Shown piece by piece: positions 8,074-16,161 of a DNA stretch of 64,000 nt. The number at the start of each line of letters is the position of its first letter. Position 1 is the stretch's first letter. Origin of the DNA: Spectribacter acetivorans (lineage in GTDB: Bacteria; Pseudomonadota; Gammaproteobacteria; Nevskiales; Salinisphaeraceae); contig NZ_JAVRHY010000003.1 in NCBI RefSeq assembly GCF_031846305.1, positions 1 to 64,000 on the forward strand, written 5' to 3'. The notes below the pieces were generated by a model, which was not told the origin of the DNA, made no database searches, and saw only the letters and a program-made list of their open reading frames with translations. Both the position numbers and the translations under genes were made by a program.

Positions 8074-8154
8074 CCCGGCAGGCGCGGTGAATCACGCCCT
8101 GGCAAGCGGCGCGCACATGGCCTGATTCCGAGGTAGGGCGGGTTTCAACCCGCC
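8074..8154. repeat. 81-base repeat, downstream copy flanking mazEF
   Basis: This stretch aligns without gaps to 7231-7311; by eye 12 positions differ, and the last 30 or so bases (TGATTCCGAG followed by the 22-base palindrome) are identical. Its first half keeps a degenerate version of the GGCGC...GCGCC hairpin. It places the same repeat in the same orientation on both sides of mazEF. Confidence 0.75.
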
Positions 8155-8161
8155 AGCAAGA

Positions 8162-9001
8162 CTACCGTGTCACGCTTTCCGAGCCGCAATCCACCTGGAT
8201 GATCTCCGGCGCCGGCGTGTCCAGCCGCAATGCTGTCAGCTTGTTGCCCCAGGCACAGCCGGTATCGATGCCCCACACGTTGCAGTCGGGCCAGGCCACC
8301 TGCCCGAGCGCGGACCAGTGGCCGAACACGATGCGCTCGCCGGCGCTGGCCCGCCGGGGTAATTGAAACCAGGGCATCAACCCCGCCGGCGCCTCGGCAA
8401 TGGTCTTCTTGTAGTCAAGGTCCATGCGCCCGTCGTCGTGACAGAAACGCATCCGCGTCATGGCGTTGACGATCACCCGCAGGCGGTTGTTACCGCGCAG
8501 ATTCTCCGACCAGGCATCCGGCTGGTTGCCGAACAGATCGTTCAGGAATGCCTTGTAGTCCGGCCCCTGCAGCGCGGATTCCACCTCCCGCGCCAGCTCG
8601 GCCGCTCTGGCAACATCCCAGGCGGGCAGTAGCCCGGCGTGCACCATCGACCACCCCAACCCAGCGTCATGATGAAAAAGCGGCCGGTTCCGCAACCATT
8701 CCAGCAGCGGCTCCCGGTCCGGTGCGGCGAGAATCGGCTGCAATGTGGGATTCAGGCGCTCTTCGGCATCCGGCTGCTGGCATTGTGACAGCAGGCTGAG
8801 ATCGTGATTGCCGAGCACGGTGATGGCCGACTCGCCCAGGCTGCGCACGAACCGCAGGGTTGCCACGGACTCCGGGCCCCGGTTGACCAGATCGCCTACG
8901 AACAACAATGAATCTCGGCCGGGCTCGAACGCGAGTCGGTCAAGAAGCCGAGTCAACGGTGCATAGGCACCGTGGATGTCACCGATTGCGTAAGTGGACA
9001 T
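8162..9001 (-). CDS. apaH: Symmetrical bis(5'-nucleosyl)-tetraphosphatase (Ap4A hydrolase)
   Basis: The 279-residue protein starts MSTYAIGDIHGAYAPL and carries the metallophosphatase signature GDxHG (here GDIHG), GDLVNRGP and GNHD, with the later FGHWSALG and GIDTGCAWGNKLTALRL motifs of ApaH. It splits Ap4A into two ADP in the cytoplasm and thereby controls Np4A levels and RNA capping. In most Gammaproteobacteria apaH ends the lptD-surA-pdxA-rsmA-apaG-apaH operon. Here it lies on the same strand as those genes but 11.7 kb away, with the tad pilus locus between and no apaG in sight, so it must have its own promoter. Confidence 0.93.
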   Translation of the reverse strand: MSTYAIGDIHGAYAPLTRLLDRLAFEPGRDSLLFVGDLVNRGPESVATLRFVRSLGESAITVLGNHDLSLLSQCQQPDAEERLNPTLQPILAAPDREPLLEWLRNRPLFHHDAGLGWSMVHAGLLPAWDVARAAELAREVESALQGPDYKAFLNDLFGNQPDAWSENLRGNNRLRVIVNAMTRMRFCHDDGRMDLDYKKTIAEAPAGLMPWFQLPRRASAGERIVFGHWSALGQVAWPDCNVWGIDTGCAWGNKLTALRLDTPAPEIIQVDCGSESVTR

Positions 9002-9308
9002 TGGCGCGCTCTAACAATGGAGGTGTCGAGATGCTCCTGAATGGCGGTCCCGGCCGTGCTGCCATGAATAGAAGCGACCTGAGCCGGATAGGAGTTTTCG
9101 GTACTGTCAGTCGGGCTCTGCGGGCGTTTGCCGTTACCTTTGTGGTCGGCACCGCATCATAACCTCTCAAGGCATTGTTCGGATGGTCGATAACATCGAT
9201 GATTGAGCTTGATGGCAACTGCACGCATTTGTCGGCGCTGCCGGAAATGATTGGTTAAACTCAGTGGGTGGGACAAGACCCACGGTCCAGTTAACAGGAG
9301 GACTGACG
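9002..9308 (+). promoter_or_regulatory. Divergent intergenic region between apaH and the tad locus
   Basis: About 300 bases separate the apaH start from flp, so promoters for both directions should lie here. I could not find a convincing -35/-10 pair. A small hairpin (GTGGGT 9264-9269 with ACCCAC 9278-9283) sits just before the flp ribosome-binding site (AGGAGG at 9297-9302). No gene is visible; short frames here lack family resemblance. Confidence 0.45.
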
Positions 9309-9518
9309 ATGATGACTTATCTTCGCATGCTCATTGGCTTGTTCGAGGTGCGCGCCGGGAATGCCCGATTGCAGGGCGGCGCGACGTTGATTGAGTACGC
9401 CTTGATTATTTCCGCGATCGCGGTCGTTGTCCTGCTGGGGTCGCTCGCAGTGACCGGCAACCTGACAACGTTTTTCGACAATCTTGGTGGCGAACTCGAC
9501 GCTACAGGCGGCACTTGA
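9309..9518 (+). CDS. flp: Flp/Tad major pilin precursor
   Basis: I use the ATG at 9309, preceded by AGGAGG; an upstream in-frame ATG at 9264 would add 15 residues without a ribosome-binding site. The 69-residue product has a 24-residue leader ending in Gly-Gly, then ATLIEYALIISAIAVVVLLG, the class IVb prepilin motif G/ATLxEY in which Glu at +5 guides assembly. The mature pilin would be 45 residues, typical for Flp. It is the first gene of the tad locus, as usual. The prepilin peptidase that must cut it (TadV/CpaA) is not encoded in this window. A second ATG directly follows the first (9312) and could also serve as the start. Confidence 0.92.
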   Translation: MMTYLRMLIGLFEVRAGNARLQGGATLIEYALIISAIAVVVLLGSLAVTGNLTTFFDNLGGELDATGGT

Positions 9519-9578
9519 TCACCCTGACTGCAGGTTAATTAGATGTTCGGCCTATGTTTGCGGGGCATTTAGCCAAGT

Positions 9579-10004
9579 ATGGTTGTTTCGAGACAGCGGG
9601 GCGCGACGCTAGTCGAGTTCGCTTTCGTCCTACTGCCCCTGCTACTGCTGCTCGCGGGTATACTGCTATACGGCTTAGTATTCGTGACGCAACAAGCCAT
9701 GGCATTCGGCGCCCAGCGGGGCGCCGATGCAATGGTTCAGGTCGATGACGAAGGGTTTCGTGACGTCGATGGCAATCTTGATGTCGCCGGTTACTGCGCC
9801 TCGGGGGCGAGCCTGGCGGCCAATCGAGTGAACCGTCTGTTGCCGAACGTGGGCCTGCTCAACGAGCCCAATGTCGACGTCACCAGCCGGAACGATCCGC
9901 AGCCGGGCTGCACGGTTACCGTGACCAAGGACTTCCCGATTGCCATTCCGCTGGTGCCGTTGCCGCAGACCATTCGTGGGGTGGGCTTTGTGCCGGCCTC
10001 TTGA
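9579..10004 (+). CDS. tadE: TadE-like minor pseudopilin (first copy)
   Basis: The 141-residue protein opens with SRQRGATLVEFAFVLLPLLLLL, the TadE/TadG-type pseudopilin motif (cleavage before the residue preceding LVEF, Glu at +5, then a long hydrophobic helix). The rest is a periplasmic domain with two cysteines (in DVAGYCASG and PQPGCTVTV) that could form a disulfide. TadE and TadF are minor subunits processed by the same peptidase as Flp and needed for fibril assembly. The ribosome-binding site is poor, and the gene starts 60 bases after flp, so it is probably expressed at a lower level from the flp transcript. Confidence 0.8.
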   Translation: MVVSRQRGATLVEFAFVLLPLLLLLAGILLYGLVFVTQQAMAFGAQRGADAMVQVDDEGFRDVDGNLDVAGYCASGASLAANRVNRLLPNVGLLNEPNVDVTSRNDPQPGCTVTVTKDFPIAIPLVPLPQTIRGVGFVPAS

Positions 10005-10008
10005 CGGC

Positions 10009-10530
10009 TTGTTGCCGCTAGGCCTTTGGCGCACTCAGCGCGGGGCGGCGCTGATCGAGTTCGCTATCGTGCTGCCCATGTTGCTCATTCTGCTAGTGGG
10101 GATGATCTATTACGGCTACGTGTTCATGCTGCAGTCAGCCGTGAACAATGCGGCCCAGCAGGCGGCTGGCGCTGCCGTGGCAGTTGATCCGGTCGGCCGG
10201 AGCAGCAGCGGCAGTGGGCCCGATTCTTACCCGGCCGTGGTCGGTCAGGCGGTGGTCGATACCATTGCCAGCAACCTGGACTGGCTGCCGGCTTCCATCC
10301 TGGATGGGGCCACCGGCGATTCCCTGGTCTGCAATGACGGTGACAGCGAGGCCTCGCTGGGTTGCGGCACGACCATCGATGGCTCCGGTCTCCTGCGCGT
10401 CGTGGTTTCGCTTAATGTGACGGCCAACTCGTCTCCTCTTCTCCCGCAGATAAACTTGCCGCCATTCGGGCCGATACCCCCGGTACCGGGCGGCGGCGTG
10501 CTGACCGGAACGGCCGAAGTCACACTTTAG
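10009..10530 (+). CDS. TadE-like minor pseudopilin (second copy), non-ATG start likely
   Basis: The core motif TQRGAALIEFAIVLPMLLIL starts about 14 codons downstream of the preceding gene's stop. The only in-frame ATG (9940) would overlap the upstream gene by 65 bases and add an arginine-rich tail with no meaning. TTG at 10009 or 10012 gives a normal short leader, so I place the start there with low certainty. The roughly 173-residue product has one membrane helix and a periplasmic domain with two cysteines (SLVCNDGD and LGCGTTID) and a Pro-rich C-terminus. It probably serves as TadF-like partner of the preceding TadE-like protein. Confidence 0.75.
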   Translation: MLPLGLWRTQRGAALIEFAIVLPMLLILLVGMIYYGYVFMLQSAVNNAAQQAAGAAVAVDPVGRSSSGSGPDSYPAVVGQAVVDTIASNLDWLPASILDGATGDSLVCNDGDSEASLGCGTTIDGSGLLRVVVSLNVTANSSPLLPQINLPPFGPIPPVPGGGVLTGTAEVTL

Positions 10531-10585
10531 GTTTTCACTATCCGGCTCGGCGGCGTATTCTTGTCCCGGTCAAGGGGAGACATTC

Positions 10586-11587
10586 ATGAGTAGTACCGCG
10601 CTGAAGGCATTTGCCGGATTTCTGGTCGTCGCGGCCGTGATCCTGGCGTTCGTGGCCTATCGCTTCGGTGGCGGCTTCGCGCCGGCCGAGCAGGCTGCCG
10701 AGGAAACGGCGCCGCAGCCGGGCGAAAACCAGGTGCTGGCGGTGGTGGCCACCAGCCGAATCCCGCCCTATCAGCCGATTCCCGCCGAAAGCGTGGCGCT
10801 GGTGCCGATTTCCGTGGAGCCGGCGCAGTACTACACCGATGTCAATGAAGTCGTCGGTCGTTCGCCGCTCCGGCCGGTGCCGATGGGAGCCCCGGTTACC
10901 GATGACAGTTTCTCGGCGGCCAACACCCTGGCGCAGGCAATTCCCGCGGGCTCCCAGGCCATGTCGCTGGAAATTTCCGACGTGATTGCGGTCGGCGGGT
11001 TCGTCAAACCCGGCGACAAGGTGGACGTACTGCTCTACATCCGCTCGTCCGGTCGCGAGGTGGAAGACTCTCAGGCCCGCGTGCTGCTGGAGGATGTGCG
11101 GGTTCTGGCCTATCAGGAGCGGTTGATCAATGCCGATCCGGAAGGCGATGACGGCGACGAGGCCCGTCAGCAGCGCCGGGAACGTACCGCGGTGGTGGCG
11201 GTGCCGGAAAAGGCGACCACTCGGGTCATGCTTGGTGCCAGCCTTGGTGAGCTCCGACTGTCGCTGCGAGGCGAAGAGGTCGTGGCCGATTCGACCGCCG
11301 AGGAAGCGGATGACGAGGGTGCTGGCGATGGCACCACTGACGACGACAAGCCGGAGGCGCTGGCACCGGGATCGTCGCGTGTCGCTGCCAACGACAGCAG
11401 CGCGGAAGATGACAAGGCTGCGGCCGATGACGACAACGACAAGGTCATCACGCTGTCCGAGCTGGCCGCGCTCGAACGCCGTCAGAAAGGTGGCGGTGGC
11501 GCGCAGACCCCGCGCCGACCGGCCTACAGCGTGATCGAGGTCTACGAGGGCACGACCTCCAAGCGCATCACCAAGCCCATTCGATAA
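10586..11587 (+). CDS. cpaB: Flp pilus assembly protein CpaB/RcpC
   Basis: The 333-residue protein has one N-terminal membrane segment (residues about 7-26) and a SAF-type domain (about 48-120: VVATSRIPPYQPIPAESVAL ... VVGRSPLRPVPMGAPVT), the hallmark of CpaB/RcpC, a periplasmic partner of the Tad secretin. The C-terminal half includes GDKVDVLLYIRSS and TTRVMLGASLGELRLSLRG, also family-typical. Residues about 232-302 form a very acidic Asp/Glu/Ala segment that makes this protein longer than most relatives; it is probably disordered. A good AAGGGGAGA ribosome-binding site precedes the ATG. The secretin gene follows after 25 bases. Confidence 0.9.
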   Translation: MSSTALKAFAGFLVVAAVILAFVAYRFGGGFAPAEQAAEETAPQPGENQVLAVVATSRIPPYQPIPAESVALVPISVEPAQYYTDVNEVVGRSPLRPVPMGAPVTDDSFSAANTLAQAIPAGSQAMSLEISDVIAVGGFVKPGDKVDVLLYIRSSGREVEDSQARVLLEDVRVLAYQERLINADPEGDDGDEARQQRRERTAVVAVPEKATTRVMLGASLGELRLSLRGEEVVADSTAEEADDEGAGDGTTDDDKPEALAPGSSRVAANDSSAEDDKAAADDDNDKVITLSELAALERRQKGGGGAQTPRRPAYSVIEVYEGTTSKRITKPIR

Positions 11588-11612
11588 GCGGCGGACAAGG
11601 GACGAAGCCATA

Positions 11613-12818
11613 ATGAAGCCAATCCAACGATTCGTCGTCGCAATGGTCGCCCTGCTCGGTACGGGTCTGGCCCATGCCGAGATCGTCCAGGTGGGCGTCG
11701 GCAACCAGGAGGTCGTCAAGACCGATCAGCGCATCGATCGCGTCGCGCTCGGCGATCCCGAGATCGCCGGCGTCAATGTGCTCGGCGTGCGGGAAATGAT
11801 GCTCACCGGCAAAAAGCGGGGCGATACCACGTTGCTGGTATGGCCCAAGGGTGGCGATGAACCGATGCGCTACTCGGTGGTGGTCGGGTCCGGTGACCTG
11901 CCAGACGTGCTGCTTGATGGCAAGCGCGAACAGGTTCGCACCCAGGTACAGACCGATATCCGCATCGCCGAGGTCAGCCGCAGCGCGCTGCGGCAGATCG
12001 GTTTCAACATCATCAGTAACCCGATGCCCGGCGAGCAGGTCGCCGGCCTGAGCTCGCCGGGCTCCGGTGGTGGCTTCGAATTCGGGGGTGGTGGTGGCAT
12101 CAACCCGCTCAGCGACACCGCGTTCCGGCCCATCGGTGACGCCTTCAATCTGCTGCTGAGCGATTCCGACCAGGACTTCGCCGGCGTGCTCAGCGTTCTC
12201 GAGCGTCGTGGTTTGATGCGGACCCTGGCGGAACCGTCGCTGGTGGCGATGAGCGGCCAGACCGCCACTTTCCTGGCCGGTGGCGAGTTTCCGATTCCGG
12301 TAGTGCAGGCCGGTGGCGGCAACGGCAGCGTGACCATCGAATTCAAAGAGTTCGGCATCCGTTTGAGCCTGACCCCCACCGTGCTGCAGAGCGATCGCAT
12401 CGCGCTCAAGGTGGCCCCGGAAGTCAGCGAACTGGACTTTACCTCCGGCGTGACGGTGCAGGGTGTACAGGTGCCGGGCATCAGCGTGCGCCGCACGGAT
12501 ACCGCGGTGGAACTGGGTGATGGCGAAAGCTTCATCATCAGCGGCCTGGTGGATCAGAGCCTGTCGGCGAACGTCGACAAGGTGCCCTGGCTGGGCGATA
12601 TCCCGATCCTCGGCACGTTCTTCCGCTCCACCAGTTACGAGCGGCAGGACCGCGAGCTGATCATGGTCGTCACGCCCAACCTGGTCACACCGCTCGCCCC
12701 CGAGACCCGCGTGGAGATGCCGGGCGAGGAATACGACGAATACAACCCGAGCGCGGGCGAACTGTTCTTCCTGGAGAAAGGCGACTTCGAGGAACGGGAC
12801 ACGGGCTTCACTCGCTAG
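11613..12818 (+). CDS. cpaC: Tad pilus secretin CpaC/RcpA
   Basis: A 401-residue protein with a signal peptide cut after AHA (residue 22). An N-terminal secretin-associated domain (about 25-100: VGVGNQEVVKTDQRIDRVAL, with GDTTLLVW) is followed by the T2SS/T3SS secretin core, including LEPS-like LAEPSLVAMSGQTATFLAGGEFP, the VTIEFKEFGIRLSLTPTVL strand pair, and the C-terminal VPWLGDIPILGTFFRS signature. Secretins form the outer-membrane ring through which Flp pili pass. The protein lacks an obvious pilotin-binding S-domain; TadD lipoprotein downstream is the probable pilotin. Confidence 0.93.
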   Translation: MKPIQRFVVAMVALLGTGLAHAEIVQVGVGNQEVVKTDQRIDRVALGDPEIAGVNVLGVREMMLTGKKRGDTTLLVWPKGGDEPMRYSVVVGSGDLPDVLLDGKREQVRTQVQTDIRIAEVSRSALRQIGFNIISNPMPGEQVAGLSSPGSGGGFEFGGGGGINPLSDTAFRPIGDAFNLLLSDSDQDFAGVLSVLERRGLMRTLAEPSLVAMSGQTATFLAGGEFPIPVVQAGGGNGSVTIEFKEFGIRLSLTPTVLQSDRIALKVAPEVSELDFTSGVTVQGVQVPGISVRRTDTAVELGDGESFIISGLVDQSLSANVDKVPWLGDIPILGTFFRSTSYERQDRELIMVVTPNLVTPLAPETRVEMPGEEYDEYNPSAGELFFLEKGDFEERDTGFTR

Positions 12819-12832
12819 GAACGGCAACGATC

Positions 12833-14014
12833 GTGAAAACCCAGGCACTCATCGTTGCGGATGATTCGGATCTCCGGGACTGGCTGACCAGGAATCTGGG
12901 CGGTCAGGTGGGCGTGCTGCCCGCCGATCACGACGATCCCGCCGGTCTGGCCGGCGAAATCGAATCCACGCCCGGCGTTGGCCTAGTGTTCGTGCAGTTC
13001 GATGCCGACAATGCCCTGGAACGGGCGCGGCTGGTGGAACACCTGGCCGAGCGCCACCGGGAACTGCCGGTCGTGGCCCTGGGGCAGCAGGAGGATTCCG
13101 AGGCGGTGCTGGCGGCGATGCGTGCCGGCGCGCGGGATTTTCTCGTTGTCCACCGCGACGATGACAATCTCACCGAGCTGGTCGGCCGGGTACTCCGGCG
13201 GAGCCCGCGCACCGGCACCAATACCGCCGGCCAGGGCCAGCTGCTGACGGTGTTTGCCGCCGCGCCCGATCCGCGTATTCCGTTTCTGGCCATGCACATG
13301 GCGCTGGCGCTGCAGACCCAGGTGGGCGAGGACGGGCGCGTGCTCCTGCTCGACCTGTCGCTGCCGGGTGGCGCCACGCTGGTATTTCTCGATACCGACC
13401 AGACCTACGGCGCCCTGGATGCCCTGCGCGATGTCGAGCGTTGCGATCAGACACTGATCGACACCGCCTTCCCGCGCTACGACAACGGGCTCTATTTCCT
13501 CAGCCTCCCGGAGGAGGTTGCCGGGCCCCCCGCCATTGATGCGGATCAGCTGCAGCGCCTTCTTGAAACGCTGCGCGGGCTGTTCGAGCATGTTGTGTTG
13601 GCAGCGGATGCCGGCATTTCGCTGGCCCCGCTGGCAGCGGCGGTCAGCCCGGCACGCCGGGCGGTTCTCCTGACCGACCAGTCGGTGCTGACCAGCCGCC
13701 AGAACAAGCACATGCTGCACGGTCTGCGGCAGGCCGACTGCCCGCTGGACAACGTCGGTCTGGTCCTGGATCAGGTGCAGTCCAAGGTCGGGCTGGAACC
13801 GGACCGTCTTGCCGCGCTGCTGGATCTGCCCTACCTGGCCGGGTTGTCCGGGCGGCCCCAGGCGCGACTGGAGTCGATGAATGCGGGCGAGCCGATGTTC
13901 GAGCACGCCCCGCGTGATGCCTTCAACCGTGACGTGCTGGCGCTGCTGGAGCAGATCACCGGTCAGACGGTTCAGATGCCCAAGACAGGGTTCATGTCGC
14001 GGTTGTTCGGTTAA
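12833..14014 (+). CDS. cpaE: TadZ/CpaE-like pilus localisation protein with a degenerate ATP-binding site
   Basis: The 393-residue product starts at GTG. Residues about 1-125 resemble an atypical receiver domain (ALIVADDSDLRDWLTRNL ... MRAGARDFLVV). Residues about 135-390 follow the MinD/ParA layout of TadZ: a first strand (QLLTVFAAAP), a helix, LLLDLSLPGGATLVFLD, then HVVLAADAG and AVLLTDQSVLTSRQNKHML. In CpaE/TadZ proteins with ATPase activity the first strand is followed by a Walker A KGGxGxT motif; here the equivalent stretch reads FAAAPDPRIPFLAMHMALAL, with no lysine or glycine loop. I therefore expect a non-hydrolysing polar-localisation factor. The position between secretin and TadA ATPase genes is standard for tadZ. 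Confidence 0.85.
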   Translation: MKTQALIVADDSDLRDWLTRNLGGQVGVLPADHDDPAGLAGEIESTPGVGLVFVQFDADNALERARLVEHLAERHRELPVVALGQQEDSEAVLAAMRAGARDFLVVHRDDDNLTELVGRVLRRSPRTGTNTAGQGQLLTVFAAAPDPRIPFLAMHMALALQTQVGEDGRVLLLDLSLPGGATLVFLDTDQTYGALDALRDVERCDQTLIDTAFPRYDNGLYFLSLPEEVAGPPAIDADQLQRLLETLRGLFEHVVLAADAGISLAPLAAAVSPARRAVLLTDQSVLTSRQNKHMLHGLRQADCPLDNVGLVLDQVQSKVGLEPDRLAALLDLPYLAGLSGRPQARLESMNAGEPMFEHAPRDAFNRDVLALLEQITGQTVQMPKTGFMSRLFG

Positions 14015-14026
14015 GGGAGGCCCTAG

Positions 14027-15232
14027 ATGGCAGCCACCACGCCCGACACCCGACGGTTCCGGCTCAGCGACCAGTATCAGACGCTGAAGTCGCGGCTGCA
14101 TCAGCACATGATCCGGCTGCTGGAAGACGGCGATGTGCGGCTGGAGGAATGGTCGCGCACCAAGGCCCGGGATTTCATCCGTAATCAGGTGCGCGCCTAT
14201 GTGCGGGATAATCGCCTGCCGGTGAATCAGTCGGAGGCCGACGCGCTGGCCGAGGACACGCTCAACGAGCTGGTCGGTTTCGGCCCGATTCAGCCGCTGG
14301 TGGATGACGACGAGGTCGACGACATCGTCGTCAACGGGCCTGACCATATCTTTACCGAGCGCGGCGGCCGTCTGGGCGTGGAGCCGCTGCGGTTCAACGA
14401 CAATGCCCACATCATCCGCGTGATCCAGCGCATCCTCGCCCCGCTGGGGCGACGGGTGGATGAGTCCACCCCGATGGTTGACGCCCGTCTGCCGGACGGC
14501 AGTCGCGTCAACGCGGTGATTCCGCCGATCGCCCTGGACGGCCCCTGCGTGTCGATCCGCAAGTTTCGCGAGCAGCCGCTGACGGCGGAGGAGCTCATCA
14601 GTTACGGCACGGTCGACGCCGAAACCCTGGCGTTTCTCGAGGCCGAGGTCGGCAAGCGGCGCAATATCCTGGTCATCGGCGGCACCGGCTCCGGCAAGAC
14701 CACGTTTCTGAATGTCATCAGCCAGTGGGTCGGGGCCGACGAGCGCATCATCACCATCGAGGACGCGGCCGAACTGCGCCTGCGCCACGAGCACGTGGTG
14801 CGGCTGGAGACCCGGCCACCCAATCTGGAGGGCGAGCGCCAGGTCACCGCGCGCGATCTGGTTCGCAACGCCCTGCGCATGCGGCCGGACCGCATCATCG
14901 TCGGCGAGGTTCGCGGCGACGAGGTGCTGGACATGCTCCAGGCGATGAACACCGGCCACGACGGCTCCATGACCACGTTGCACGCCAACGGTCCGCGGGA
15001 CGCCGTGCACCGGCTACAGCTGCTCGCCGGCTTTGCCGGCTTCAACGGGGATGAGCGCACACTGCTGCACCAGATCAGCTCGGCGCTGGATCTGATCGTC
15101 CACGTCAGCCGGCTGGGTTCCGGCGAGCGCCGGCTGATGTCGGTCCAGCGCGTGGGCGAGGTGGATGGCGATCACCTGCCGATGGAGGTGTTGTTCACCC
15201 ATCCCGACGCCGATCGCGAGAACGCATCATGA
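14027..15232 (+). CDS. tadA: Tad pilus assembly ATPase TadA/CpaF
   Basis: The 401-residue cytoplasmic ATPase has the T2S/T4S secretion ATPase core: an N-terminal domain with ELVGFGPIQPLVDDDEVDDI, then Walker A GGTGSGKTT at about residues 218-226, the Asp box IITIEDAAELRL, Walker B RPDRIIVGEVRGDEVLDML and the His box SMTTLHAN. It powers Flp pilus extension, and in the Tad system probably also retraction. A strong AGGGAGG ribosome-binding site precedes the start, and the tadB start overlaps its stop codon (ATGA-type overlap at 15229-15232). Confidence 0.95.
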   Translation: MAATTPDTRRFRLSDQYQTLKSRLHQHMIRLLEDGDVRLEEWSRTKARDFIRNQVRAYVRDNRLPVNQSEADALAEDTLNELVGFGPIQPLVDDDEVDDIVVNGPDHIFTERGGRLGVEPLRFNDNAHIIRVIQRILAPLGRRVDESTPMVDARLPDGSRVNAVIPPIALDGPCVSIRKFREQPLTAEELISYGTVDAETLAFLEAEVGKRRNILVIGGTGSGKTTFLNVISQWVGADERIITIEDAAELRLRHEHVVRLETRPPNLEGERQVTARDLVRNALRMRPDRIIVGEVRGDEVLDMLQAMNTGHDGSMTTLHANGPRDAVHRLQLLAGFAGFNGDERTLLHQISSALDLIVHVSRLGSGERRLMSVQRVGEVDGDHLPMEVLFTHPDADRENAS

Positions 15233-16161
15233 TGGCGCTGATCCTCGCCGGGGCCATGTCCCTGCTGCTGGTGGCGGCGGCGGTGTGGCTGTTTGCCCGC
15301 GCCCAGACCCGCGCCGGCGACGAGGCGCTGGAAGAGCGTATCGGCCAGACCAGTGCCGGCGACTTCGTCGACGAACTGGCCGGCATGCGGCATCTCCAGC
15401 GGATTCGCAATCCGCTGACCCGGGTGGTCTGCCATCAGTTCTGGGGTGCCGGCATCGACATGAAGCCGGGCACGGCCAACCTGATGATTCTCGGGTTCAT
15501 TGTGCTGGTGGTGCTGCTGGCGCTGATCAATCTGCTGGTGGGCCTGGCCCTGGGGATCGCGGTGCTGGGCGTCAGCGTGCTGGTCCTGCGCCAGCGGGTG
15601 CAGGCGCGCCGGCGGCAGATCGCGGACCAGCTGCCCGATTTCCTGGAATACGTACTGCGTTCACTGACCGCCGGCAACACGCTGGACGAGGCTATGCAGA
15701 GCGCGGCGCTGGAAAGCGTCGAGCCCTGCCGTTCGCTGTTCCTGAGCGTGTCGCGCCAGGTGCGGCTGGGGGCATCGATGGAGGCAACCCTGTCGGAGGC
15801 GGCCGCGGTGCACCAGCTGCGCGCGTTGCACATCCTGGCCCTGGCGGCCCGGGTCAATCGTCGGTTCGGCGGTTCTATGAGGCGCGTGATCAAGAGTCTG
15901 ATCGGCGCCATCCGCCGGCAGGAGGCGGCCAGCCGGGAACTCAAGGCGATGACCGGCGAGACCCGGTTCTCGGCCTACGTGGTGGCGGCCATTCCGATTC
16001 TCATCTCCGGCATCATGTTTCTGGTCAATCCGGGTTACTACGAACCCATGATTGCCAGCGGCGGCGGCCGCATTGCCATGGGGGTGGGCGTTGCCCTGCA
16101 GGTGCTCGGCCTGGTGATCATCTGGCGCATGATGGCCTCGCTGCGGGACGGTGGCCTGTGA
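15229..16161 (+). CDS. tadB: Tad inner-membrane platform protein TadB
   Basis: The 310-residue protein carries a T2SSF/GspF-like domain (QLPDFLEYVLRSLTAGNTLDEAM ... GASMEATLSEAAAVHQLRAL) between membrane segments at about 3-22, 85-120, 245-265 and 280-300. TadB and TadC together form the inner-membrane platform that the TadA ATPase turns. It overlaps tadA by four bases and tadC by four, so the three are translationally coupled. Confidence 0.93.
   Translation: MMALILAGAMSLLLVAAAVWLFARAQTRAGDEALEERIGQTSAGDFVDELAGMRHLQRIRNPLTRVVCHQFWGAGIDMKPGTANLMILGFIVLVVLLALINLLVGLALGIAVLGVSVLVLRQRVQARRRQIADQLPDFLEYVLRSLTAGNTLDEAMQSAALESVEPCRSLFLSVSRQVRLGASMEATLSEAAAVHQLRALHILALAARVNRRFGGSMRRVIKSLIGAIRRQEAASRELKAMTGETRFSAYVVAAIPILISGIMFLVNPGYYEPMIASGGGRIAMGVGVALQVLGLVIIWRMMASLRDGGL

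Noticed and set aside
7189..8154. CRISPR array
   Set aside because: Three copies of a 22-base palindrome occur, but spacing is irregular (about 80 and 820 bases) and a toxin-antitoxin operon lies between; no cas genes are nearby.
9213..9230. Possible sigma-54 promoter (GG...GC) upstream of flp
   Set aside because: The spacing between GG and GC is nine bases instead of ten, and the flanking consensus is poor.
12983..15010. 675-residue minus-strand frame across tadZ and tadA
   Set aside because: It spans two genes with well-defined ATPase motifs on the plus strand and shows no domain of its own.
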